A DNA stretch of 58,730 bases, from the NCBI GenBank assembly GCA_023423775.1, contig JAFAEZ010000045.1, positions 1 to 58,730 of the forward strand, read 5' to 3'. This stretch comes from Pseudomonadota bacterium. GTDB lineage: Bacteria > Pseudomonadota > Alphaproteobacteria > Sphingomonadales > Sphingomonadaceae. A program made the translations under genes and the position numbers. Positions 36,528 to 44,575 of this stretch are shown here, piece by piece (position 1 is the first letter of the stretch; every line of letters begins with the position of its first letter). The notes under the pieces are model-generated. The model made no database searches and had not been told where the DNA came from. It saw only the letters and a program-made list of their open reading frames with translations.

Positions 36528-37735
36528 TGGACGACATTCTCTTCCTCGCCCACCGCATCCCGTTCCCGCCCGACCGCGGCGACAAGATGCGCTCGTGGCA
36601 CATGCTGCGCCATCTGGCCGGGCTGGCCCGTGTGCATCTCGCCTGTTTTGCCGATGACGAAGCCGACGCGGCCCATCTCGGTGCGCTGCGGGCCGCCCTC
36701 GGCGGGCGTCTGGGTTCGGCGCATGTCGAGGTGCGGCGCACCAACAAGCTGGCCGCCGGATTGCGCGCGCTCGCCACCGGCGCTCCCGCGTCGCTGACTT
36801 TGTTCGACAGTCCGCGCCTGCGCCGCTTCGTCGGGGACGTCGTGGCGCGCGAGCCGGTCGGCACGGTGTTCGCTTTCTCGAGCCAGATGGCGCAGTTCGT
36901 GCCGGAGGGGCCGCGCTTCGTGATGGACTTCGTCGACATGGATTCGGCCAAGTTCGCCGATTACGCCAAGGCCGGCGGGATCAGGGCTCCGCTGTTTCGC
37001 CGCGAGGCCGAGCGGCTATTCGCCTTCGAGTGCGCCACTGCCGCGCGGGCCGATGTGAGCCTGTTCGTCAGCGAGGCCGAGGCGACCCTGTTCCGCGAGA
37101 GGGTCGGGCTCCCGCAGTCCGACATAAGCGCCGTCGGCAACGGCATCGATCTTGCTTTCTACGACCCTGCCGCGCCTTTCCCGCGGCTCGAACCGGGGCA
37201 GGGCCCGCTGATCGTCTTCACCGGCCAGATGGATTACCGCCCCAATGTCGAGGCGGTGGTCCATTTTGCGACGACGGCTTTTCCGTCCATCCGCGCCGCA
37301 TGCCCCGATGCCCGCTTCGCGATCGTCGGCCGCAATCCGGCCCCGGCCGTGGAGCAGCTGGCGAGCCGCGACGGCGTGATCGTCACCGGACCGGTGGCCG
37401 ACGTGCGCAGCTGGCTCGCCGCCGCCGATGTCGTGGTGGCGCCCTTGCTCGTCGCCCGCGGCATCCAGAACAAGGTGCTGGAGGCGATGGCGATGGGTAA
37501 GCCCGTCGTCGCCTCGCAGCCGGCTTTCGAGGGGATCGAGGCTTTGCCCGGCCGCGACCTGCTGGTCGCCGACGATCCTGCCGAGGGGGTCGCAGCCTTG
37601 CTCGCCGATCCCGATCGCCGCGCCGATATGGGCGCGGCCGCGCGCCGCCGGATGGAAATCGCCTATCGCTGGGCGTCCCGACTGGCGCCGCTCACCGACA
37701 TGTTGCGCGGGCCCGAGCGGCAGGCGGCGGAATGA
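36527..37735 (+). CDS. PEP-CTERM/XrtA system glycosyltransferase (GT4-like, TIGR03087-type)
   Basis: A 402-residue GT-B glycosyltransferase. It opens 'ILFLAHRIPFPPDRGDKMRS', the signature start of this XrtA-associated family. The C-terminal donor domain has 'FTGQMDYRPNVEAV' and 'ARGIQNKVLEAMAMGKPVVAS' (about residues 310-333), the GT4 donor-binding region. It adds a sugar to the lipid-linked EPS unit. It is the only glycosyltransferase in the locus as seen here. It overlaps the FemAB gene (TGATG) and xrtA (ATGA). Confidence 0.9.
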   Translation: MDDILFLAHRIPFPPDRGDKMRSWHMLRHLAGLARVHLACFADDEADAAHLGALRAALGGRLGSAHVEVRRTNKLAAGLRALATGAPASLTLFDSPRLRRFVGDVVAREPVGTVFAFSSQMAQFVPEGPRFVMDFVDMDSAKFADYAKAGGIRAPLFRREAERLFAFECATAARADVSLFVSEAEATLFRERVGLPQSDISAVGNGIDLAFYDPAAPFPRLEPGQGPLIVFTGQMDYRPNVEAVVHFATTAFPSIRAACPDARFAIVGRNPAPAVEQLASRDGVIVTGPVADVRSWLAAADVVVAPLLVARGIQNKVLEAMAMGKPVVASQPAFEGIEALPGRDLLVADDPAEGVAALLADPDRRADMGAAARRRMEIAYRWASRLAPLTDMLRGPERQAAE

Positions 37736-39237
37736 CCCTCCAGGCCGCCATCCTCCCGGCGGCCGGCCGCGCCGATCCGGCCTGGCATGCGCACCTGCTC
37801 GCCCTCGCCGGTGCGGTGGCGGGCCTCCTGCTCCTGTTCCACCGCGACGCGGCCGACATGGTCGGGATCTGGCTCACCAGCTCGACCTACAATCATTGCG
37901 CTTTGATCCTTCCGATCACCGCCTGGCTGGTGTGGCAGCGCCGGCCCGCGCTCGACCGGCTCGCGCCCGCCGCCTGGGCGCCCGGCCTCGTCCTGGTCGC
38001 AGCCGGCGCTTTCCTCTGGTTGCTGGGCGAAGCGGGAGGCGTGGCATTGGCCCGACATCTTGGCCTCGTGCTGATGCTGCAGGGGGCGGTGATTGCCTGT
38101 CTCGGCAAATCGGTCTCGCGCGGTCTCGCCTTCCCGATCTTCTACCTCTTCTTCCTGGTGCCGGCGGGCGACGAGATCGTGCCGCTGATGCAGACCGTCA
38201 CCGCCGAGCTTTGCATGGCGCTGCTGCGCCTGTCGGGCATCCCCGCCCATCTCGAGGGCATCTTCATCACGATCCCCACGGGCTTGTTTCGCGTCGCGGA
38301 GGCGTGCGCCGGCGTGAAATTCCTGGTGGCGATGGTCGCGCTCGGCGCTTTGGTGGCGAATCTCTGCTTCCGGTCGTGGAAGCGGCGGGCGCTCTTCATG
38401 CTCGCCTCGGTCACGGTCCCGATCCTCGCCAACGGCGTGCGTGCCTGGGGCACGATCTACATCGCCCACGCCACCAATTCGGATTTCGCGGCTGGGGTCG
38501 ACCATGTCGTCTATGGCTGGATCTTCTTCGCAATCGTGATCGCGCTGACGCTGGGCGCGGGCTGGCGCTTCTTCGATCGCGCGCCGGGCGACCCCTGGTT
38601 CGATCCGGAGGCTTTGCGCTCCACCCCCGGCAAGCCGCAGCGCGCGGTCCAAATCGCCGCCGCCGCGCTTGCCATCGCGGCGGTGCCGCCCCTCTGGTCG
38701 GCCGCCGTGGCCGCGGGCAGCCATGCCCCAAGCGACATCGTCTTGCCGTCCGTGCCGGGCTGGGAGCGCGTCGCCGGCGATCTCGACTGGCAGCCCCATT
38801 ATGTCGGCGCCGACCGGCTCCGCGTCGGACGCTACCGTGATGCAGCGGGCCGCGAAGTCGATCTCGCCATCGCCGTCTTCGCCCGCCAGGGCGAGGGGCG
38901 CGAGATGGTCGGCTTCGGCCAGGGCGCAGTCGGCCCCGACGGAGGCTGGACCTGGATCTCGCAGGGGCCGGCTCGGCCCAACGGACGTTCCGAACGGATC
39001 GGCTCGGACGGGACTGTACGCGAGGTTGCGACCTTCTATCGGGTCGGCGATCTGGTGACGGGGAGCGAGTACCGCGTGAAGCTTGAAACGATGAAGACGC
39101 GCCTGCTGGGTGGGCCCCAGCGGGCGGTGGCATTGCTCGTCTCTGCCCCTGAGCCCGACGCCCGCCCCGCCATCGATGCTTTCCTCCACGATCTTGGTCC
39201 GATCGCGCCGGTCGCCGACCGCGCCGCGGGGGTCTGA
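37732..39237 (+). CDS. xrtA: exosortase A fused to an EpsI domain
   Basis: A 501-residue membrane protease/transpeptidase. The N-terminal half has about eight helices with the exosortase catalytic set: Cys192 in 'RVAEACAGVKF', Arg237 in 'NGVRAW' and His258 in 'DHVVYGW'. From about residue 330 a periplasmic EpsI-like domain follows ('VPGWERVAGDLDWQPHYVGAD'), encoded as one polypeptide. Exosortases cleave C-terminal PEP-CTERM sorting tails of exported proteins at the inner membrane. The fusion of sortase and EPS-linked domain fits its place inside the EPS operon. No PEP-CTERM protein lies in this window. Confidence 0.95.
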   Translation: MTLQAAILPAAGRADPAWHAHLLALAGAVAGLLLLFHRDAADMVGIWLTSSTYNHCALILPITAWLVWQRRPALDRLAPAAWAPGLVLVAAGAFLWLLGEAGGVALARHLGLVLMLQGAVIACLGKSVSRGLAFPIFYLFFLVPAGDEIVPLMQTVTAELCMALLRLSGIPAHLEGIFITIPTGLFRVAEACAGVKFLVAMVALGALVANLCFRSWKRRALFMLASVTVPILANGVRAWGTIYIAHATNSDFAAGVDHVVYGWIFFAIVIALTLGAGWRFFDRAPGDPWFDPEALRSTPGKPQRAVQIAAAALAIAAVPPLWSAAVAAGSHAPSDIVLPSVPGWERVAGDLDWQPHYVGADRLRVGRYRDAAGREVDLAIAVFARQGEGREMVGFGQGAVGPDGGWTWISQGPARPNGRSERIGSDGTVREVATFYRVGDLVTGSEYRVKLETMKTRLLGGPQRAVALLVSAPEPDARPAIDAFLHDLGPIAPVADRAAGV

Positions 39238-39240
39238 ACG

Positions 39241-41166
39241 ATGTGCGGCATCGCCGGCATTTTCCATCCCGACGTTCCCAAGCCGGTCGATCCGGCCCGC
39301 GTCCGCGCGATGAGCGACTTCCTCGCCCATCGCGGGCCGGACGGCAGCGGCGTCTGGACCGCGCCCGGCGTGGGCCTCGGCCACCGTCGCCTCTCGATCA
39401 TCGATTTTGCCGGCGGCGCCCAACCGATGGCCACCTCGGATGACCGGGTTGCGGTCACCTACAATGGCGAGATCTACAATTTCCGCGAGGTTCGCGCGGA
39501 GCTCGAGGGCAAGGGTCACGTCTTCCGCACCGACAGCGACACCGAGGTGATCCTCGCCGCCTGGCGTGAGTGGGGCCCGGACTGCCTTTCCCGGTTCAAC
39601 GGCATGTTTGCCTTCGCGCTTTACGATGCCGCCGCCGACGCCTTGTTCCTCGCCCGCGACCGCCTGGGCGTGAAGCCACTTTTCTACGCCGAGCTGGCCG
39701 ACGGCGCCCTCATCTTCGCCTCGGAGCTGAAGGGACTGCTCGCCCATCCGCTGATGCGCGCCGGCCCAAGCGCGCAGGCGGTCGATGACTTTCTGGCCTA
39801 CGGTTACGTCCCAGACGACGCTTCGATCGTGGCCGGGGTGCGCAAGCTTCCCGCCGGCCACCATCTCCTCGTCCGCCGTGGCCGCAGGGTCCCGCAGCCA
39901 TCGCAATGGTGGGACGTCGATTTCTCGCAGCCGAGCAGCGCCAGGGCCGACATCCTCGCCGAGGAGCTGACCGAGCATATGCGCGAAGCGGTGCGCTCGC
40001 GCATGGTCGCCGACGTGCCGCTCGGCGCCTTCCTCTCGGGCGGCGTCGACAGCTCGGCGGTGGTCGCCTTCATGGCCGAGGCGAGCCGCAATGCCGTCGA
40101 AACCTGCTCGATTGGCTTCGACCAGGCCGATCATGACGAGACGCGATTTGCGGCCCAGGTCGCCGAGCGGTTTGCCACGCGCCACCGTGCCCGCATCGTC
40201 GCCGCCGACGATTTCGCGCTGATCGACACGCTGGCTGCGGTGTTCGACGAGCCTTTTGCCGACGCCTCGGCACTCGCCACCTACCGCGTCGCCGAGTTGG
40301 CGCGCGAGAAGGTCAAGGTCGCCCTGTCCGGCGACGGCGCCGACGAGGCGTTCGCCGGCTATCGCCGCTACCGGCTGTTCGCGGTCGAGGAGCGGGTGCG
40401 CGGCCTGCTTCCGCAGGGGGTGGGTAGGGCGCTCGGCCGCCTCGGCGATAATTGGCCCAAGCTCGACTGGGCGCCGCGCCCGTTCCGCGCCAAGACGACG
40501 CTCCAGGCGCTCGGCAAATCGGGCGGCGAGGCCTATGCGGAGGCGGTCGGAGTCACGCCGCCGGCGCTGCGCCAGCGCCTCTACGCGCCCGGCTTCCGCT
40601 CGGCCCTCCAAGGGCACCGCGCTGAGGATCGTTACGTCCGGGCGATGGAGAGGGCTCCGGCCAGCGATGCGCTGTCACGCGCCCAATATGCCGATCTCAA
40701 GATCTGGCTGCCCGGCGACATATTGACCAAGGTCGACCGCACCAGCATGGCCGTCGGCCTCGAGGCGCGCGAGCCTTTGCTCGATCACCGGCTCGTCGAG
40801 TTCGCCGCACGCGTTCCCGCCGGGATGCGCCTGCGCCGCGGCTCGGGCAAATGGCTGATGAAGCGCGCGCTGGGCCGCTACCTGCCCGACGAGATCCTGC
40901 ACCGCCGCAAGATGGGCTTCGTGACTCCGGTATCCGCGTGGTTCCGCGGTCCGCTCGCCGGCGAGGCCGCCGGCATTGCTCGCGGCTCGGCTTTGGCCGA
41001 AACGGGCTGGTTCGACGAAGCGGCGATCGCGCGGGTTGCCGCCGACCATCGCGCCGGCCGCGCCGACCATGGCCGATTGCTCTGGCAGTTGCTGATGCTC
41101 GACCGCTCGCTTCAGAGGCTGTTCGGGCTCGGTTCCTCGTCGGGATACAGTGCCGCCGCGAAATAG
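39241..41166 (+). CDS. XrtA/PEP-CTERM system amidotransferase (asparagine synthase-like)
   Basis: A 641-residue two-domain enzyme. The N-terminal class II glutaminase starts 'MCGIAGIF' with the nucleophilic Cys2, then 'HRGPDGSG' and 'YNGEIYNF'. The C-terminal synthetase has the PP-loop 'FLSGGVDSSAVVA' near residue 262. It transfers glutamine nitrogen to an adenylated carboxylate; in EPS loci the target is probably an uronic or amino-acid-like group rather than free aspartate (inference). Its last 55 bases overlap truA on the opposite strand. Confidence 0.93.
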   Translation: MCGIAGIFHPDVPKPVDPARVRAMSDFLAHRGPDGSGVWTAPGVGLGHRRLSIIDFAGGAQPMATSDDRVAVTYNGEIYNFREVRAELEGKGHVFRTDSDTEVILAAWREWGPDCLSRFNGMFAFALYDAAADALFLARDRLGVKPLFYAELADGALIFASELKGLLAHPLMRAGPSAQAVDDFLAYGYVPDDASIVAGVRKLPAGHHLLVRRGRRVPQPSQWWDVDFSQPSSARADILAEELTEHMREAVRSRMVADVPLGAFLSGGVDSSAVVAFMAEASRNAVETCSIGFDQADHDETRFAAQVAERFATRHRARIVAADDFALIDTLAAVFDEPFADASALATYRVAELAREKVKVALSGDGADEAFAGYRRYRLFAVEERVRGLLPQGVGRALGRLGDNWPKLDWAPRPFRAKTTLQALGKSGGEAYAEAVGVTPPALRQRLYAPGFRSALQGHRAEDRYVRAMERAPASDALSRAQYADLKIWLPGDILTKVDRTSMAVGLEAREPLLDHRLVEFAARVPAGMRLRRGSGKWLMKRALGRYLPDEILHRRKMGFVTPVSAWFRGPLAGEAAGIARGSALAETGWFDEAAIARVAADHRAGRADHGRLLWQLLMLDRSLQRLFGLGSSSGYSAAAK

Positions 41167-41879
41167 AGCCCGTCGGGCGGGGCATTGAGGCCGAGCGCGG
41201 CGCGGTCGCGCGCCTCCAGCGCGTCCTTCAAGTCCCGCGCGCTCCATTTGCCGCGCCCGACCAGCTGCAGGCAGCCGACCATCGAGCGCACCTGATGGTG
41301 GAGGAAGGAGCGGGCGGCGACGTGGAAATCGATCCGGTCGCCATCGCGCACGACGTCGAGCCGGTCGAGCGTCTTCAGCGGGCTTTCGGACTGGCAGTGG
41401 GCCGAGCGGAAGGTGGTGAAATCGTGCCGGCCGACCAGCAGTTGCGCCGCCTCGTGCATCGCCGCCGCGTCGAGGGGCGCCGCCACGCGCCAGGCCCGGC
41501 CCGCCTCGAAGGTCAAAGGCGCGCGCCGGTTGACGATCCGGTAGACGTAGCGCCGCCCGATGCAGCTGAAACGCGCGTGGAAATCGTCCGCCGCGACCTG
41601 CGCATCGAGGATCGCCACCGGCTGCGGCGCGAGCAGGGCGTTGAGGGCTTCCGAAAGCCGGAACGGCGTTACCTCTTTGGCGATGTCGACATGGGCGGTC
41701 ATCGCCAGCGCGTGCACCCCGGCGTCGGTCCGTCCGGCCGCGTGCAGCACGACCTGCTCGCCGGTCATCCGCTCGACCGCCTCCTCGATCGCCTGCTGCA
41801 CCGAAGGGCCGTGCGCCTGCCGCTGCCAGCCCATGAACGGGCGGCCGTCAAACTCCACCGTCAGGCGGAAGCGGGTCAT
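41112..41879 (-). CDS. truA: tRNA pseudouridine synthase A
   Basis: A 255-residue enzyme that makes pseudouridine at positions 38-40 of tRNA anticodon arms. The catalytic Asp52 is in 'AAGRTDAGVHA', the family's hallmark, and the Tyr/Arg segment 'RRYVYRIVNR' follows near residue 108. It starts with 'RFRLTVEFDGRPFMGWQRQ'. It overlaps fmt by ATGA and its 3' end lies within the end of the convergent amidotransferase gene. Confidence 0.96.
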   Translation of the reverse strand: MTRFRLTVEFDGRPFMGWQRQAHGPSVQQAIEEAVERMTGEQVVLHAAGRTDAGVHALAMTAHVDIAKEVTPFRLSEALNALLAPQPVAILDAQVAADDFHARFSCIGRRYVYRIVNRRAPLTFEAGRAWRVAAPLDAAAMHEAAQLLVGRHDFTTFRSAHCQSESPLKTLDRLDVVRDGDRIDFHVAARSFLHHQVRSMVGCLQLVGRGKWSARDLKDALEARDRAALGLNAPPDGLYFAAALYPDEEPSPNSL

Positions 41880-42781
41880 GCCAGGCGCGTGCCCGCGGGA
41901 ATGGCAAAGCCGCGCAGCAATTCGGTCGGGGTCATCACGGTCCGCCCGGCGCGCTGGACCCGGGTCGGGGCGATCGCACCGGCGCTGCAGGCGATGGTGA
42001 GGCGCTCGTCGATCACCATCCCCGGCGCTTCGACCGCCTGGACGATATCGGCCGCGAGGATCTTGATGCGCTCGCCGCCAAATTCGATGAACGCCCCCGG
42101 CATCGGATTGAAGGCGCGCACCTGCCGCTCGACCTCGGCGGCGGTGCGGGTGAAATCGAGCCGCGCCTCGTGCTTTTCGATCTTCGAGGCGTAGGTCACC
42201 CCTTCCTCCGGCTGCGGCTCGGGCGTGTAGCGGGCAAGGTCGGCGAGCACTTCCTGCATCAGGAAAGCGCCGGTCTCGGCCAGCTCCTCGGTGAGATCGC
42301 CGGCGGTCTTGCGGTCTATCTCGGTCTCGCGCACCGCGTAGATCGGGCCGGTGTCGAGGCCCTTTTCCATGCCCATGATGGTGATGCCGGTCTTGGCGTC
42401 GCCAGCCAGGATCGCGCGCTGCACCGGTGCCGCGCCGCGCCAGCGCGGCAGGATCGAGCCATGGACGTTGAGGCAGCCGTGGCGCGGCGCCTCCAGGATC
42501 GGCACCGGCAGGATCAGGCCGTAGGCCGCGACCACTGCGACGTCGAGGTCGAGCGCGGCGAAGGCTGCCTGCTCGTCGGGGTCGCGCAAGCTCGCCGGGG
42601 TGCGCACTTCAAGCCCGAGCGCCTCGGCCAGTTCCTGGACGGGGGAGGGGCGCAGCGCCTTGCCGCGCCCGGCCGGCCGCGGCGGCTGCGAGTAGACGGC
42701 GACGATGTCGTGCCCGGCCTCGGCCAGCACGTCGAGCGTCGGCACGGCGAAATCCGGAGTTCCCATGAAGGCGATGCGCAT
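41876..42781 (-). CDS. fmt: methionyl-tRNA formyltransferase
   Basis: A 301-residue enzyme that formylates initiator Met-tRNA. 'MRIAFMGTPDFAVPTLDVL' opens the Rossmann domain. The folate-site motif 'NVHGSILPRWRGAAPVQRAI' (about residues 104-123) and 'GITIMGMEKGLDTGP' hold the catalytic Asn-His-Asp set. The C-terminal OB fold is complete. The gene forms a pair with truA (ATGA overlap) and is divergent from recR. Confidence 0.96.
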   Translation of the reverse strand: MRIAFMGTPDFAVPTLDVLAEAGHDIVAVYSQPPRPAGRGKALRPSPVQELAEALGLEVRTPASLRDPDEQAAFAALDLDVAVVAAYGLILPVPILEAPRHGCLNVHGSILPRWRGAAPVQRAILAGDAKTGITIMGMEKGLDTGPIYAVRETEIDRKTAGDLTEELAETGAFLMQEVLADLARYTPEPQPEEGVTYASKIEKHEARLDFTRTAAEVERQVRAFNPMPGAFIEFGGERIKILAADIVQAVEAPGMVIDERLTIACSAGAIAPTRVQRAGRTVMTPTELLRGFAIPAGTRLA

Positions 42782-42845
42782 GGTTTCGCTCTATCCGGTC
42801 AAACCGGCTTGGCAAGTCACCGCGCTGCGCCATATGGCTGCGACC

Positions 42846-43442
42846 ATGGCATCTCCCGAGATCGACGCGCTGACGCAGGCTCTGGCCCGGCTGCCCGGTC
42901 TCGGCCCGCGTTCGGCCCGCCGCGCCGTGCTGCATCTCCTCAAGAAGCGCGAGGTGGCGCTCAATCCGCTGCTGCGCGCGCTCGAGCAGGTCAGCGAGAA
43001 GCTCGCGGTCTGCCACGTCTGCGGCAATGTCGACACCACCGATCCCTGCAGCATCTGCGCCGACGCCCGCCGCGACGCGCGGCTTCTGTGCGTGGTGGAG
43101 GAAGTCTCCGATCTGTGGGCGCTCGATCGCTCGCGCCTCTTCCCGGGCCGCTTCCACGTCCTCGGCGGCCGCCTCTCGGCGCTCGAAGGGGTGCGGCCCG
43201 AGGATCTGACGATCGACCGGCTGATCGCGCGCGTCAGCGACGGCGGCATCGACGAAATCGTGCTGGCGATGAATGCGACCCTCGAAGGCCAGACCACCGC
43301 CCATTATCTCGCCGAACGGCTCGAAGGCTTCCCGGTCCGCATCACCCAGCTCGCCCATGGCCTGCCGGTCGGCGGCGAGCTCGATTATCTCGACGAGGGC
43401 ACGCTCGCCCAGGCGCTGCGCGCGCGCCGCCCGGTCGCCTGA
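42846..43442 (+). CDS. recR: recombination mediator protein RecR
   Basis: A 198-residue protein of normal RecR length. The helix-hairpin-helix 'LARLPGLGPRSARRAVLHLL' (about residues 13-32), the zinc finger 'CHVCGNVDTTDPCSIC' (about residues 57-72) and the Toprim domain with 'VVEEVSDLWAL' are in order. It loads RecA in the RecFOR gap-repair pathway. The ATG at 42846 fits the family start; an ATG nine bases upstream in frame is the alternative. Confidence 0.96.
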   Translation: MASPEIDALTQALARLPGLGPRSARRAVLHLLKKREVALNPLLRALEQVSEKLAVCHVCGNVDTTDPCSICADARRDARLLCVVEEVSDLWALDRSRLFPGRFHVLGGRLSALEGVRPEDLTIDRLIARVSDGGIDEIVLAMNATLEGQTTAHYLAERLEGFPVRITQLAHGLPVGGELDYLDEGTLAQALRARRPVA

Positions 43443-43489
43443 CGCCGCGAAGTCTTGACGCTCCCCTCGGCGCTGCCTAGCTGCGCACC

Positions 43490-44032
43490 ATGGGCCTCCT
43501 TCCGATCATCGAAATTCCCGATCCGATCCTGCGCGCCGAATCGGCGCCGGTCGAAGCGATCAACGACGACGTGACGCGGCTCGTCCGCGACATGTTCGAC
43601 ACGATGTATGCCGCACCGGGCATCGGCCTCGCCGCCGTCCAGGTCGCGGTGCCGCGCCGGCTGCTGGTCATCGATCTGCAGGATCCGGAGGAGGAAGGCG
43701 GCGAGCCGGTGCGCAAGCCCTGGGTCTTCATCAATCCCGAGATCGTCCAGCAGTCCGACGACTGGAAGACCTATAATGAGGGCTGCCTGTCGATTCCCGA
43801 CCAATATGCCGAGGTCGAACGCCCGGCCAGCGTCCGCGCCACCTGGCTCGACGAGACCGGCAAGCAGCGCGAAGGCGAATTCGACGGCCTGATGGCGGTG
43901 TGCCTCCAGCACGAGGTCGACCATTTGAACGGCGTGCTGTTCATCGACCATCTCTCGCGCCTGAAGCGCGACATGGTGGTGAAGAAGGTGCTGAAGGCCC
44001 GCCGCGAACGCGAGAAGGCGGCTATTCTCTAA
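43490..44032 (+). CDS. def: peptide deformylase
   Basis: A 180-residue metalloenzyme that removes the formyl group from nascent proteins. The three family motifs are intact: 'GIGLAAVQV' (about residues 44-52), 'EGCLSIP' (metal Cys near residue 100) and 'QHEVDHLNGVLF' (metal histidines near 142 and 146). It works after fmt, which lies just upstream on the opposite strand, a common genomic grouping. Confidence 0.97.
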   Translation: MGLLPIIEIPDPILRAESAPVEAINDDVTRLVRDMFDTMYAAPGIGLAAVQVAVPRRLLVIDLQDPEEEGGEPVRKPWVFINPEIVQQSDDWKTYNEGCLSIPDQYAEVERPASVRATWLDETGKQREGEFDGLMAVCLQHEVDHLNGVLFIDHLSRLKRDMVVKKVLKARREREKAAIL

Positions 44033-44044
44033 GCTCGTATTGCT

Positions 44045-44060
44045 CCCGGCTAAAGCCGGG
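44045..44060. repeat. CCCGGC-TAAA-GCCGGG hairpin between convergent genes
   Basis: A perfect 6-bp stem with a TAAA loop lies between the convergent def and copper-bundle genes. There is no T-run on either strand, so it is a weak terminator candidate. From memory, the 'cccggctaaagccggg' core recurs in sphingomonad intergenic regions; I could not check this. Confidence 0.45.
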
Positions 44061-44068
44061 CCCAGAGA

Positions 44069-44461
44069 TCAGGCCGCCACGGCGTCGATCGCCGCGCGGC
44101 AGTCGCGCGCGCATTCCCGGCACATTTCCGCGCAGATGCGGCAATGCTCGTGGTCGTGGCGCGCGCATTCCTCGGCGCAGATGTCGCACGCGGTGATGCA
44201 GAGCTGCAGCATTTCCTGCAGCAAAGCCTCGTTGCTGCCGGTCTGCCGCGTCGCCACTCTCGCCGTCGCCGCGCAAATGTCGGCGCAGTCGAGGCAGGTG
44301 CGGATGCACTGGCGCATGTCCATCTCCTCGGCGGAGCAGGCGTCGGCGCAGCTGGTGCAGATCGTGGCGCAGAACATGGCGTGGCGGACGGCGAGCGCGA
44401 GCGGCTCGTTGAGATGGCCGCCGACATCGGGATGGGCGGCGATCATCTTGGCGATCGACAT
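44069..44461 (-). CDS. four-helix bundle copper-binding protein
   Basis: A 130-residue Cys-rich helical protein with 17 cysteines arranged along the helices, as in 'FCATICTSCADAC', 'QCIRTCLDCADIC', 'LCITACDICAEEC' and 'HCRICAEMCRECARDC'. This pattern is that of the Csp-like/DUF326 four-helix bundle family, which stores Cu(I) inside the bundle. There is no signal peptide, so storage would be cytosolic. No copper exporter or CueR-type regulator is adjacent. Confidence 0.88.
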   Translation of the reverse strand: MSIAKMIAAHPDVGGHLNEPLALAVRHAMFCATICTSCADACSAEEMDMRQCIRTCLDCADICAATARVATRQTGSNEALLQEMLQLCITACDICAEECARHDHEHCRICAEMCRECARDCRAAIDAVAA

Positions 44462-44575
44462 GGCTTTCTCCTCTGCAAAACGAACGGGCGTTGCGGCGCG
44501 CCGGTTCCCGAATCCTGTTGAGCGCGGGCCCGGGCTGCTCTAGGTTCCCATTTCGTTCCGGCGTGGGGTGTTGAG

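Noticed and set aside
37732..39237. Possible PEP-CTERM sorting substrate within the window
   Set aside because: I looked at the C-termini of all called proteins; none has the PEP motif, a following helix and a basic tail.
37663..40617. Open frame of 984 codons on the minus strand across xrtA and the amidotransferase
   Set aside because: It covers two well-supported genes on the other strand and reads as low-complexity Arg/Asp/Gly/His sequence.
44045..44060. CCCGGC/GCCGGG hairpin as bidirectional terminator of def and the copper-bundle gene
   Set aside because: There is no T-run on either side, so I list it as a repeat-like hairpin rather than a terminator.
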